Shown: positions 1-13,974 of the stretch, piece by piece
Layout of the letters: every line of letters starts with the position of its first letter
How positions within the stretch are numbered: position 1 is the first letter of the stretch
Assembly (NCBI GenBank): GCA_013397115.1
Contig: VWZW01001369.1
Coordinates: forward strand, 1,534,527-1,598,526
DNA: 64,000 nucleotides
Direction: 5' to 3'
Source: Edolisoma coerulescens
Taxonomy: Eukaryota > Chordata > Aves > Passeriformes > Campephagidae
The notes under the pieces: generated by a model
Database searches by the model: none
Seen by the model: only the letters and a program-made list of their open reading frames with translations
What the model was told of the DNA's origin: nothing
Program-made: the position numbers and the translations under genes

Positions 1-3000
1 TCAGTCAGTAGTAAACACAAAGTGCAACAGCGGCATCGAGTACAGCAGGCTGTGGGACCAGGCAAACAGGGCAGTGAACACCAGTCTTAAAGAGCTCCAG
101 GAGGGATAATGGAGTAGCATAAACAAATAAGAAATCATCTACAATTTAAAAATGAGTGAACAATTGGCCCACCTCCTGAAATAAATAACAAGAGCTTTTC
201 TTTTAATGAATTAGTCATGAGCCTTTCTATTGCATTTTTTCACGCCAAACGGCTGGGTTACACCTAAACACATTATACAATAAAATATTTTCTATATTGA
301 TCATTATTTTTTTCCTAGAAGAGCAGGTTTTATTGCTCATGAGTAGGTAAGAGATGTGGTTTCACCCCTAGACAGTGAAACTAGAATATCAGCATAATCC
401 CTCTTAATGCTTTTTTCCTACTTTAGTTGTGTAATTGTTTCTATAAATATCTGTGTGACTAGGGATCCAAGTGAGCTCAATAACAGCTCAAATCAATTTC
501 AGTTGTTCACACAGCTGTATGACTTAAGAATATATCCTTTAGCCTTATTTGGATTGCTAACAGAGTCCCAGAAAAATCCAGTAGGATTTTATCTGTTGGC
601 GTGAAACTGACTCCTGATTAATATTAACCTGCCAGTTTAAAGCTGGGATAATACAGTTACCCAAAGCTAGATCTTCCAGCCCTACTTACACCCACAAACA
701 GAAAAAAATCCAGGAACCTTTGAGTAACTCACAGGAAAAAAAAATCCAACCAATGTGATTAGTGGATACATACGCTGGTGTTTCCAAATTATACAGCTGA
801 AGTCAATAAGGACTTTTATGGGAGCCTCTAGACAACCTGCATCCTTAGCCAAAATTAAAAGATAAGTACTCATCCAGTACATTACTAATGTTAATGTATC
901 AGATCCATGTAATTAAAATTAATGACAATTCTTATACCATAATTTTTAGAATATTAAAAGGCACAGATGAAGGGGAAAAGCAATTTTGACTGAGAGGTTA
1001 CTGATTAATGTACTTTTAACAATAGCAACATAATACCAAAGTTTCAAGTACTAGCGACACCATCAGTAAGTCATCAGAACTAACAGGTACAACTAAAATG
1101 CTGGGAACCAAAAGGTTTAGCTTTCTATTTGTCATGGAAAATGGCAATTATTTTTTCATTTGGATTGTTTCTTGATTCTGAAGTGTACATTGTGTTGGAT
1201 TTCACATTTGACGTCTCACAGGGCCCTTTTCTAAGAAAATTAGATCTTGCCACCTGTCACGCCAGTGAGAACCATTAGGCTCCCAGAGCAAAATAAGGCC
1301 AGAGAGAATGCATCTTGCTAAGTTATACTTAAAAAACAGTGACTAAGCACTTCCTGTAATAAATTGTATAAACGATGCAAAGAAAAGGTGGCTATTATGA
1401 ACACTTTTTTCAACTATGAAATAGCTATAAAATACTTACTTATATTATATTTAGCTGATAGTTTGATTGAGGTCAAGTGTTTGTCACACCTGGAAAATAC
1501 TGGCACTAGTGGCTCTTGGTTTAGATATTTCCATTGCTCTGAGGTTGTCTGCCTTTGTTCCTGAGAAGAAAGAACAAGCTGTTACAACAGCATGCTATAC
1601 TACTTAGACCATAATAGGCTTCTAAATTGCCTTCTTTCAACTGTTTTTTTCAGTCTATTCACATGATTTCAAAGTACTTCAACCCATTTTGCCAAGTGAT
1701 CCAGCATGGATGACTCCCTTTCAAAGAGTTTTCCAAGAAGTGTTTGATAGCAGAGTTGTCTACAACATGAAATTATATATTAGAAGCACAAAATCTCTGA
1801 AGAAAGGGAAGAAAATTCTGCTGTATGATGCATTTTTTTCTATTTTTACAGAAAATATCACTTCTGACAGTACTTGGTTTTCCTACTATAAATCTACCAT
1901 AGTGTTACTCACACCTCTGCAAACTCTCTCAAAACATTTTTCACTGGGTCTGCAGGACCGTGTACCAATTTCATGGACCATCCACACGGCCTCCTTTGTA
2001 TTTATATTTGCATTTATGTTTACAATGTGCTTTCTTTTGAAGACACTAGTGTTGTTACTTCAGTGGCACTGCCATCTCACACACCTACAGCTCCACTGCT
2101 GGCCTACATTTCCACATTTGCTTTCTGCCTGTTTACAACAGAGCATTACTTCTGGGGAGAGTGAGAGACCCACTCAATCTCACAGGCTTCCTCCCAGTTT
2201 GCAGTGTAATCTGTATGTACAGTGCCACTCCAGTTCAGTATGTTTCTATGACCAATGTGCAAGATTTTTAGAGAGATTATGAAGACTTTTATTTTGTGAT
2301 AGCTAGCTATATGTAGCTAAATATATATCATAAAATAGGCTTCAGGCACCATAGTTATAATAAAATGACCAACATGTCCTTTTGTGCACCAATAGCAATT
2401 ATTCAGATACACACTTCTCAGTTTCTAATGGATCATTGCAAAATTAATCATCTCATAATACATAAAAGGATGGGGTTTTTCATTTTCTGTTCAATCACTG
2501 TCACTTGAAAGGAATGCCTCTTCTGTGTCCTACATCTGAGCACACTTCAAATGAATACTTTGGTGATGAGCAATGTTAACAACTTTCTGTGAAGAACACA
2601 CATTCAACAACCACCTCCCTATTGAACTTTTGCTCTTGTAACTAGATAATTTCTGCTTACATTATTTAACTTTCCACCCTTGTTTTTCCCAATTACTGCT
2701 AAAACAGGCAGAAAAAAAATCTTTAGGATAAAAGATCTTTCAAAACTGTTTCTTAGTGGCATTTGTGAAACAGCTCCACATAAAACAATTCTATATCAAC
2801 AACATGTGTGGGCACCAGTTAAGTGTACACCTCCTCATAGGACTAAAATGTAACAATAAATCAGGTTTTTCCAAAAGATATTATAAATTTAATTTCAATC
2901 ACAGATTTGTCAATATGGCATAGAAATTATATTCTATCAGACAAAACCAGTATTTTTTTTGTGGCTGTCAGGACGTTACGAGTTAAGTGACCATATGACA

Positions 3001-6000
3001 CATAAAGTATTGGAGTACCAAGCCCTTTGTGTTTTTTAAAGAAGTGTTTAATTTTAAAGAATCATTTAATTCCTTTTTCTCTGGTAATTTCATAGTCTTG
3101 GAACTTATTAAAAAAGATTATTTTGTATGAGAAAAAGAACATAGAAATCTACGTGGGAACTGATACATTCTTCTATTTAAAACAAAATATATATTGAGTA
3201 TATGCAGTTCTGACAATTTGAGATGGAATTTAAGAAACCGTTTAAATTTAACCTCTCTTCTTGATGTGAGAAGATTACATTAACCATCAAGGTAGAAGAA
3301 ATTTAATTATTTTCTTCTGTCTTATAGATGTTTTGAGAATTATTCCCAGTGTAAAACAGAAATAAATCCTGTAAACTGGCTATAATAAACCAGCAGGAGT
3401 CTCTGCAACATTGAGCTGGGACAGTTACTTTCCTTACTGGCAGATGCTTTATGATTCGTGTCATTTGTTACACCAGAGTTTTACTGTGAGGTGCTATTGC
3501 ACGCTGCAGAAAAGGCCACAATATGCATCCGGAGGGAAGACATCCACATGAGGATTCCCTGACAGTGCTCTTAGCTCACAGCTCTGCAGCAAAGAGCAGG
3601 CTTTTCACTTCTGTGAGGAAGTTTGGAAGTCTGCTCCCCCATCCAACACACATCCAAATAACCAGGAGATGCACAAACCTCCAGGTAACACTCCTGCCAC
3701 CCTCTTGTCCGCCCCTGCTCTCACCTCTCTGAAAAGGAAGCTGCATTTAAGACAGCACAAACCCTGGGAAGGAACGCGATTGTTTGGAAAGAGTTAAAAA
3801 AGCACCACCAATAGACTTGCTTCTGCTTCCTTTTGTGTTTGATTCAAACAACACTTCTGGGCAGGAGCCAGTGAAAAGTCAGTGTTGACAGAGAAGAATT
3901 GTTTGTGGTCCACCAGAAAGTGTTCCTTCTTCCCCATTTGGAACTTGACCTTCTCTCTCCCAGGGCAGGCACTGAACCAGCCTGAGGCCAAACTGGGACA
4001 CAAAGCTCCAGCCTGGAAGGAATGCTGTCCCATAAAGCAGGTGGTTAGAAATCCCCCTTGTGCCCTCATTTCCATGACATCTGTATTCACTTTTATTGTG
4101 CGTCAGTCAGACCAGGCTCCTCAGAAGAGATAAGATGCAGATATCAGTAGGACTTAGGCATGAAAATGAAGCTACTTTTAAGCAAGGTCTTTTTATTTTC
4201 TTTCCACACAGCAGTCTGCTGTGTAACTGAGGAACCACAGCTCTCAGTTCTTAGACAACTCAAGCTAACGCAGAACATAGGAACCCATCTCTTCCAGGGT
4301 GTTTTCTTTGGGTCTCACCTCGTAAGGCTGATGAGCCCCATGTCCAAGACTCCTTTGCTTCCACAGGGCAGAGCAGCACAGCCTGACAAGCAGGGCATTG
4401 CCATTGTGCGTAGGAGCCCAAAAACTCTGTGTTACATCTCCAAACCCTGGGAGCTAGGACACATCAGAATGACTTTATATTATCCTGGATTGCCTTTTCC
4501 TTAGTTTTACCTAGGTGAGCTGTACCAAAAATTATTTACCTGCCAGGTGAATATTACCTAATTTGTTTAAATTTTAGATTAGCTTTGTAGGTTTGTGTAT
4601 TTTAATGCCTATTTTTATGATACTTTTGGTATTTCAGTATGTAATAGATAGGAGAGGAGCAGTAGCTTTGCGTAGAGGCAGCTATGATCTGAAATAAAAC
4701 TGGTGCAGAGGATTATATAAGTAACAGATTATAGGAGAGGTTCTCAAAGTGTGGAGACGGGATGAAACCAGATGCTCCTGGGCTATAAACAAATTTGTAA
4801 TGATCAACTACTGGTCATTAAGCCCTTGGGAGGCTGGTAAAACTGGCTTTGGAGATAACAAAGGGAACAAAGAACAAATATTCAAGACAGGTAATTAAAA
4901 CATACAATATAGTATATTAAGTTATAAAGAGGAACTGTGGACCAATGACGAAAGACTAACATGCAGTACATGCTAAGAACCATATAAAAGTAGCCCCGCA
5001 CTGATCCTAGAGTTAGATGGAACAAATCCTCAGCAGCAGCATGCTTCTCCCAGTGAAGAACTCAGGGCACTAATTCACCAGAACCCTCTCCGTTGCTTCT
5101 TGAGGACCAACAGAAAGGTGAGCATAATTCTGGAGAAAGGGGTGGAGACGAGGAAATTGGTGGGTACTAACACCAATTGCATCATGACTGGGAGTGAGCT
5201 GTAATTATTGGAAAATTTGAAGGGTTGGTTTTCACAAAATGAGACTAATAAGAACACTTTGATTAGACTGCTAATACCTTAATTAATACTTGTGTTGATA
5301 TGTAAGATTTCATTTTTCAGCCCATATGAAATTCATGGTGTGGGTTTTTTTCTTGTGCATTTGGTACTTATATTGCTTAGTTGTAATTGTGGATGCAACA
5401 CAAAAATAGATTAAGAAAGTTGTTATTCCCCAGAGCATAAGGTCTACATGATGCCAAAAAGTACCGAGTACATGAGACAGAAGTTGAAGTATGAGTTAGT
5501 ACTAAACCAAGCGTATTATCTACAGGAGACAGAGATTTCAGAGAGACAGTTCAATTGTACCTATTGCTTGGAAGAATAAATAAAGCCTCCTTGGTTTAGA
5601 GAAGGTGAACACTTTTTATTCTGACAACTCTGCTTTCCCATTAGTAGCTTCCCATGGCATTACCATCAGATTGTTGACAGAAATGTGGTTTTGTAAGTAT
5701 CTAGATGGGGTGGCTCTGTCCCTTAGGCCATAATTTTTGTCACAATAGAAGCAGCTTTACACATTGCTAAAATTAGTCTTTCAGTTGACTTTGCCAGCAG
5801 AAATATGACAAATGCTTCTGAAAATTCTTATTAAGCAAATTTAGTGGAGATATTTATTGTAACTTCCTGACATTCTTTAAAAAAATGCAAAACACAGAGT
5901 ACTCGTCTGAGGTATATGCACACATTTAAATAACTTCTCACAGAAATGAAAGGATGTAGATGAGAATGGTCAAGATAAAAACAGCTTTACTGCAATACAT

Positions 6001-7776
6001 ACCAGTGTTTCCAGTCCCATTATTAGCATCAAATACAGTCTACCTGAACCTTCTGACATTTGATGCTTTGATTTTTCTAAATAACAAATTGGACTCGGGG
6101 AATGGAGGACAGAAATTTTCCTCTTGTTCATGCACAGTCTCTCATATACAGGGCTGCTGTCAGCATATTTTCTGTCCATATTTATCTGTCTGTGAAATGC
6201 TTCTTGTGAAACCTGAAAGTCTGCATCCTTACTTGTTCTGGGAGACCTCTCTTTCCCACTTCATTGAGTTCGGTGTAAACACCACCTTCACAAAAAGTAA
6301 CCTTTATGTGGCTGGGATAGTGTCTGACAAAGAAACCAGGGAGACCACTGCTAGTAATAAGCATACTTTAAAAGGAGTTAAAAGGACAGGGAACGTAGAA
6401 GAAAGAGAAGAGGAGCAGAGAGAGAATGGTCAATGCAATGAGGTCAGCGAGAGGAAACTGTGAAGGGAAGAGACTTTGAGGACAGAACATTTGTTGTGCC
6501 ATGATCAAAAGCAAGACCTTTTGGAAAAATTATGTCATTTAATAACAGCTCACAATCATTTTTGAAGAACTCAAACTCATCATTTCCAGTGAAACTCATC
6601 TTACTCAGTGAAACCAGAACCTTGTGATGCGCAAATAACTTCCTCTTCTGTCTTCTGCTTGGTGGCCAAGCATAGCAATGATGACCAATAATGTCATAAG
6701 CCCTCAAAAGCCCTGAATAAAACTACTGGGGAGTCTGAGGGACCTGATAGCACTACAGACACTCAAGTCCTCTATGTCATAGTCAGGCTGGCACCAGAAA
6801 TCATTTACTCACTTAAGTAGCCTATTCATCTTCATGTCCCCTCCTTACTGCTTTCTTTCATAATGCAGTACAATTTCTTTTTCTCTGATTAATTAGAATA
6901 TCATCAATGTATCACTGGAAAAGAAGTTCTACCCTTCTAAAGGGAGCACAGCTATAAAAATATCAAACTTATTTCTCCCTGACTAAATGTTAACTTTTAT
7001 TTCTGTCTGTGTCTGTTGGCTATTGCTTACATGATAATGAAGTCCCCATTTTCAAAAGGAAATCAAAGAAAAAGAAGGGAAACAAAAGTAGATTCTGTAT
7101 GCCTAACTAGCCTAGAAGAAAAATGATGCTTTTCCAGCTCTTCCTGTTATGGATGATACAAAGGAATATATATTAAGAAGTCTGTGTCTGGAAAATTTAT
7201 TTTTACAAAGTGTCAGGAAAGATTAAAGCAGGATACAAATACCATGCACATGCAGTCAGACTTGGTCAGATGGGGGACTTAGGTCTGCAGAGCTCAGAGG
7301 AAGGCATTTAAATGAGTATGGTAGTATCCACTGGAGTAAGTCGAGAGCATGGACATGAAGAGGTAGTATGGCTAAACTGATACGGAGTCATTTGTTCAGC
7401 TCCTGTGACTCGGTCATATGTTTGAGCATTTTGGCAGTAGGGATGATTTTGTCAGCTATGGTGCTCAGTAAAATGTCTGGCTATGCCAGTGGTGTATCTT
7501 GCTGCTGGAGTGAGCTGCTCAAAATGGATCTGGGGCTTTTGTATTCTTTCCAAGTCCATAAAACTGACCAGCTGATCTTTCTACATTTCTATGCTGCTGT
7601 TATCCTTGCGGCTCATTTTTTAATTAGCTAGACAGTAGCTGTAAAGACATTACATAAATAGGATACAATGATCTGGAATGGTTATGGACAGAAGTTCTAC
7701 AGCCTATTTTCTCTCTCACAAGCAGTTCTAAATTCCAGAATATTGTTGCATCTCAAATGTGGGAAAAGGATACAAT
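1..7776. other. gene-free flank, nothing recognised
   Basis: AT-rich DNA with frequent stops in all frames. The longest open frame (1689-2282, 197 codons) has no recognisable domain, no plausible coding composition and no splice context that I can support. I see no known repeat family, RNA gene or CpG island. By synteny with human 7q21 this would lie on the far side of STEAP4 from SRI, where a large gene-poor interval is expected. Confidence 0.5.
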
Positions 7777-7805
7777 GGTGGGGGGGGGGAGGGGCTGGGG
7801 GGGGG
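7777..7805 (+). repeat. G-rich run, potential G-quadruplex
   Basis: A run of ten G, then A, four G, CT and nine G occurs in otherwise AT-rich DNA. Four or more G-tracts separated by one or two bases fit the intramolecular G-quadruplex pattern on the plus strand. The run is short and could also be a simple polypurine expansion. Confidence 0.7.
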
Positions 7806-10800
7806 AAGGTTAAGTGAAATGCTAAAAGTAGTTTCAGTTGAAGGATCTACAAAATTTTTCAAGTATAAAAATATCCAAAAGAGATATTCATCTTTTCAGA
7901 AAACATCAAACATCCCTTGTTAACCTCCCTTAAATATGACAGTTCAGCTTCACAAAATGGAAGCAATTTCAGCTAGAAGTATGAAGGAGGAAGAATCATC
8001 ATCCCTGACTTATGGATATTTGTAAATTCTTTCAAGAAAAATCACTAGATGTACTGGAATGACTTATTGGACACACATGGCTTGTAGACCATAAAGATTT
8101 ATTCAATACAGCCTAGGCAGATTTCAGCTCAAAGGCATTATGATCTGTAAATAAATATTTCTTAAATTCACCTTTTCTTCCTAGCATCATTTTGAAATAG
8201 TATTGGACATTAACACACAACCTAAAATACAGCACCCATTCATGTGAGCTTCAAACGAAGGTGTTTCCAGTTGTTGAGGACACTCTACAGAAATAAAGCA
8301 CTCCCAGTATGACACCATCACTTTTGTGCCGTGTTCATGCCTCCCCACAGCCCAAAGGAAAATACACCTTCCCAACTCCAGAATGGATCAGTCTGATCAC
8401 AATTGAGGCTTTGCTTTGGGCCATTGACTGAAATATTTCAGTGTGCTTTACTTTATGCTTTTTTTTAACTGTACCCAAATGTTCTTCCCAGAATACTTGT
8501 AACAAGTATTTTGCCTTCCATCTCACAAAAATCACAGTATGGTTTATCTGTGAAATGCTAGGAAGTTAAAATCCTGCATATTTCTCTACATCAGACAGTA
8601 ACAATCTTGGGGGATATTTTGGCCTCCTGGTAGGCACTGTCATCAGCAGTGTTATGTTCCCAGAAACTAAGAGAACAATACTGTCACATTCTTTGTTGTA
8701 ATTTAAGGAAAGACTGTTTAAAAATGAAGCAACAAGCTTGAATGCAACAGGAATCCAGAGCAGCCTTCACAAATGCATGCACAACGGCTGTCTCTGGTCA
8801 CAGGGTAACTTTATCTGCTGAAACAGCAAGGAATGCTGATACTGAATGGTTATTATCATCTCAGAAATGAAAGTGTCACTCTGTGAATAGGCGATAAACA
8901 CCAGCTGAACGAAATTACCTTTATTTAGCATAAAAAACCTGTGATATTTTAGCTGCATGTGTCTTCAGTGCCTTTAATCCCCACTTAAAATCAAATGGCA
9001 GGCAGCCAAAAAAATAGAAAAGAGAATGTAAAAGCTTATACAGTTACATTTTCCCATCTCCTACTGACAGTGTTATAAGAGGTCCCTCCAGGATCTTTAC
9101 TGATCTTCACATGTGCGTTGAAGACTAATGAGACACAATAAAAACCTGAGACATCTCACACATATTTGAGTGTAGTTCCTTTGAAAATATTAACTTTAGA
9201 GGAAGGATTCCAAGCTAGGATTTGGCTTCAGCCAAGTTGAGAACAACAAATGGAAAAATGTTCCAGCCATTACTGACTTTCATCCTCCCAGGTGTCAGTC
9301 TCACTTCTGACAAGAAAAATGTTCCCCTTCTCATGTCCTTCACTTCTCAAACACTTTCTTAGAAGATGATCAAAATGAAGCATGGACAGGCTGGATAAGG
9401 TTAGTGATTTATACAGAAAGAAAGAAGTTAGAAATTACTGTCTCCTCCAAAAACTCACCTGTTCCCTAACTTGGAATGTCTGGTCACACAACAGCTCATC
9501 TCTGTATGTATGTTTTTGGCTCATGTTTTCACTTGCTGAGTACCTTATGAAATGCTGTTTATCTTGGTCTGCAACTTCAAGTGACCTGTATTGCTCACCT
9601 GCTTGCATGCCCTCACAGGCTTCACGGATAAAGTACTGCGCAAGAAAGAAATCTTAAGCTGTCAAAAGTTCTGGAGCTTCTGTTCAGGAATGGTCTGGAT
9701 ATTCCCACCCTGTCTAAATTGATAGCAAACACTTACAGTCAACAGCTTCAGTGTGAGCACAAGGAAGCAAGTGAACCATCACATGAAACAGTGTCAAACA
9801 AATTTCAAGAAAGTTTGTTGACTTTATTTGAAAGGGAAATATGATCTAATTTGTCTTCTAAACACCTTTTTTTTTTTTTAAAATCAAGTTTCACTGAGAT
9901 TACTCTGAATTCTTTCCAATCAAAGACAATGCCATTGTATGCGAAATCCAGGGATTTAAAAGTGACACCGTGTCTGTGATTTTGTGAAGAGTGTTTTTTG
10001 TTTGTGTTTCTGGGAAAGCTGATGACAAGTCAGCTACCCTTAAACACTGAGGAATCAGTACTTCACTCTCAAGAAACTATGCTTTGTGCAGAAATGTCAT
10101 GATAGGGACACAGAATATAGGACAAAGCTTATCTTTACACCATGCTACTGTGTACCCAGTTTTCAGGGAGAAATCCATTTACTCTGGCATGTCTGAGATT
10201 TGGGTTAACTAGTGTGCTTTGCAGTGTTTGCCATCTCTAATGCATAAATCCTCAAAGATGTGTTCACTTCCATCCTGAATACCTGTGTAATCTTGGACCT
10301 CAGAATAAACCCCCTGCAAAGTTATGTTTCTCTGTCTGTGAAGGCTGCACAAAACAAAGGCAGCATTTACAAAGCTACCGCCAGAACTTTTTTTTCAGAT
10401 GCTAAAACTTTAATGTACATTCCCAAGACTATACCTTCCCCGCCAAGGAAAACATAAAACCAAGTATATTTCAAACAGTGATATAACAGAGGGATACAAA
10501 TGTTTATCATCAGCCTCGAGGCTGCATTTATTAGTAAATTTCCATCAGCCTTTGAGGTGCCCTGTGGCACCCCTGTGGGCTTGCTGGCTCCCCTAGGGCA
10601 CCAGGACTGCTTCTCTCGGGAACAGCCACCCAGCTGTGTGTCCTGGGTCTCCCTGGTCCCGGGGTGAGTTTGCTGTCTGATGGAGATTTTGCAGCACAAA
10701 GTGACAGGCTTTGTGCCTCTTTTTCCCTTCTGGGTTTTTTTAGAAGGTTGTCATCTCTTCTTCCACAGTAACTATGAGCCTGGGGAAACAACCTCCCACA

Positions 10801-13690
10801 AACAACATGCAGCTTTGTAACACCATTGCTCTTTTCTTCTTTTCCCTAAAAAAAGGAGCACAGACAAGTGATGATAGGAAACAACAAAAAAAAAAAGGAA
10901 AAGGAAGGGTGACATGTGAGAGATGAGAGCTCAAACATGTATAAGGACCCCAGAGATGGACACAGAGCAGAGCACACCCCTCCCCCCTCCCACGTCCCTG
11001 GCCTTTTCCTTATACATTTGAATCTTGAAATTATTGGCACATATGCTTTGGAAGATCTTCCCAGTAGTGCTTTCAAGTTCACCGCTCTCATGTTTTCAGG
11101 CTAAATTCAATCTTGTATTCAATGATATGAACTATTTTCTGAAGCCTCTTAGCCTCAGTAACTATTGTTGCAATAAGAGTGATGAGCAAATATCTCTCTG
11201 GACTTGGTTCCACTGTCAAATGCTCTAGAAATCCAGCTTGCAATTTCAAGGATATATTGAAGCTGCAAGTCACACTCCATAACTGAAAAATAATGAAAAA
11301 TAGCCATTGGCCAGGCTCTGTTTGGTAATTCCTTATGATTTATAATCAGTTTCAAACAGCACTGGCCTTCAGTAAATAAAAATGTATGGGTTTGTTTATT
11401 TCCATGACTAAGATTAAATCTTCTTTTTTTTTCTCCTATGAGTATACCTAAGTTTTGTTAACTCATAAACTACTGCACTCTTTTTTTTTTTTATATCTTT
11501 CACACTGTTTAAAATGACCACATCAACATATGCCCTGAAATCCTCCATGGATTATTTATTTTAAGGTCTGAAATGTCTAATTAATTCCTCCTGTTTCTCA
11601 TTTTCTTCAATAATGACGTGTGAGATGATCACAACAGTGCTCTCAAGAAGCTATATTAAGTACATATTTCTCTTTATAATTCAGCACCCAAATACTTTGG
11701 AGAATACAAATTGCTGAATATTTTCTGGTGGTCTACTTGGGGTTTTGCTAGCTTTTTTCAAGCTTATTATTATTTGTGTTGCATGGTATTTACAGTGTTG
11801 CTTGTCCACCTTCAGCCCAGAAGCACAGTTTCTTTCCATGGCTGCTCTGAGACAGTATTTTTTCACCAAATCTAAATGTCATCTGTATAAATCTTACTAA
11901 CCTGAAAGGTCTGCAAAATTTATCTCGTTTTTCCTCAGGTGCCAAATGCAGCCTAAACACACATCTGAGAAAACAGTGCAGCTCACAAATGTTTCAAAAA
12001 GTTAACAAAAACACCCTCTTTTATTTTTGCTACTATGAACACCCACCAGGACTCCCGTGATGCACAAGGGACAGAGGTACTTGTCACTGACCATATCTCC
12101 CCTCAGTAGTGTAACAGACCTGTTTTGCTTCTTCAGGCCTATCAATGGACAAACAAGGTGTTTCATTCATCTTTCCTGTAATTACAAGAACTATTCTGTC
12201 TGTTCTTCCAGTCACTCCAGAGCAATGAGTATATCCAGCTCCTCTTTAAGGCATTGCTTTACAATGTGGAGGGATCACATAGGTGTGGGAATTGTTGGAC
12301 AATTCAATGCTTTCCTGCTTTTTTTTTTAGTATTCATAAGGTATTTATCCACAGGAAAATAGCCTCTAATTATTTTCAGATTTTTTTGCTCATGTTATTT
12401 CACAGGAATTCAATGCTTAGATCAACTTGATACACTGAATTGCATAGCACTTGCCCTTTTTCTCATCTATTATGAATTTGGACATTTATCTCTCATATAT
12501 CTTCTGTGGGCTTAGCCTTGTGGTTTTAAACCCTGCAAGTCAACTATCTTCCTATCCATTTCCTTTAATTTAAGTGGAATAACACAATTCTTGGCAGCAT
12601 CTTCGCATAAGCATCACCTGAAAATGCGTGCTACACTGGTTATCCCCAGGCACATCCACGCCCCAGTGGACATTCGAGTCAGGTCGTACGCTTTGCACAT
12701 GCCGGGTGAACCTTGCTGTATCTTCCAAGCTCTTTCAAAGTGGTATCACCTTCTTCAGTTCCTGGATCTCTTCCAGTGGCTCAGGCATCACACTGGCTTG
12801 TGCTTTTTGTCACAGTGTACAAGTGACACAGGCTATTTCTGTCCTAAATCTTAAACGTGACCTGATCTCTTCTCTAGAACTCAATCTCTCAAATATGCTT
12901 TCTTCAGCCCTAGTGCAGTCACAGACCGTTCTGAATGAAACTTCTTCTTGTCCTTTCTTTTCTTAGAAATTACCTCTGTGTTTTATATTTTCTATGACTC
13001 TTTCTTCTTAGTGTGTTTTTCTAATTAGTTTCCAGTAAGTGTCCCAAAGTCAAGACTGTGTAAAAACATTTTTGTTTTACTATCTTCCTCTTTAATGTCA
13101 GACATTGCTTGCAAGTCTAGAGTGCTAAATTATTTAAATCCCCTTCAATTCATTTTTCAAACTTACAAAATTTCAGTGTTAGTGGGACTCTCTTACCCCT
13201 TGCTCTTATCTGGATTATGATCTAGTTCAATGATGCTCAAGTCATCTGTTTGGAATTATGTCCCATTTCCAACAGTCACGTAACATCACAAAATTTGCAT
13301 CTACACAGCAGCTTATCCCTTAAAGACTCATTTCTCAACACTTACCATCACAGACTGGCTCCACAGGATAGCTGCCCTTACGAAGAATATCTGGAGAATA
13401 TCAGAGATCAGCTACTTTCAACCATCCCCATGCCAAATTCCTTTCATCCCAATGTGGCAATCTTAATGTCCTTACCTACAGGTGGAATGGCACAGGAGAG
13501 CCATGACCCAAGAAAACAGCTCTCCTTCCAGGCAAATTTTTGCTGCTGTGCTTCTGCAATATTTCTGGCTTCTGTAATTCTGATTAGTCTTCCAAGAGTA
13601 GGGAAAGGCAGGCAAACCTTAGGTCTGGTGAATAGCCAAGGGGCAAGTCAGTGCCAGCATGACAAAAGCAACCACAGCTTCAGCTCAGCT
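7806..13690. other. gene-free interval, nothing recognised
   Basis: No exon-like open frame, RNA gene or recognisable transposon was found. A GC-richer patch lies at about 10540-10690, and a 14-bp perfect palindrome with a CTCGAG core lies at 10511-10524. Several short poly(T) and poly(A) runs are present. I cannot assign any function. Confidence 0.5.
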
Positions 13691-13705
13691 GTAAATACAA
13701 GGGCT

Positions 13706-13825
13706 GGGACTTTCCCTGAGACTTTGACGGGAAGTTCTTTCAGCCCGCGCAGACAGAAAAGGCTTGCAACATCCCCTCACGTATTCCTGCCCTGTGCACT
13801 CACCCGGGCTTCCACGAGATAAATA
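13706..13825 (+). promoter_or_regulatory. candidate STEAP4 promoter (NF-kB site, TATA-like box)
   Basis: A perfect NF-kB consensus, GGGACTTTCC, lies at 13706-13715. A C/EBP-like TTGCAAC lies at 13764-13770 and a TATA-like ATAAATA at 13819-13825. About 150 bp downstream of the TATA-like element is a strong splice donor (ACAG|GTGAGT, donor at 13975). This arrangement is what a TATA-type promoter with a short non-coding first exon would look like. The mammalian STEAP4 gene (TIARP/STAMP2) is known to be induced by TNF-alpha and other inflammatory signals, so the NF-kB site fits. Assignment to STEAP4 is inference: no transcript was available and the first coding exon is 14.7 kb away. Confidence 0.35.
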
Positions 13826-13849
13826 CCAGCTGGGCTGTCAGGGTTTCTG

Positions 13850-13974
13850 TCTGCTCCAGGCAGTAGGACCTCTCTGCAGCTCCTGAGGTTTCCCTTGGTC
13901 CAGCACATACAGCATCTCACCAGCTGGGAAAGCACTGACTTGCTTAGGGGGACTGCGTCAGGCAGAGTGCACAG
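13850..13974 (+). other. STEAP4: candidate non-coding first exon of STEAP4
   Basis: The proposed exon starts about 25-30 bp downstream of the TATA-like ATAAATA and ends at ACAG followed by GTGAGT, a near-ideal donor. It is GC-richer than the surroundings. STEAP4 in mammals has a non-coding first exon well upstream of the exon carrying the start codon, and here the coding exon begins exactly at its acceptor, so an upstream non-coding exon must exist. This is the best candidate I found by eye in the upstream 28 kb; the start coordinate is a guess from TATA spacing. Other exons in the 14.7-kb gap are possible. Confidence 0.3.

Noticed and set aside
1689..2282. 197-codon open frame on the plus strand
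   Set aside because: No domain, no low-complexity-free conserved motif, no splice context and an overlapping alternative frame; best explained as a chance frame.
13250..13822. 190-codon open frame overlapping the candidate promoter
   Set aside because: No recognisable domain or coding bias; it ends inside the TATA-like region proposed as promoter.
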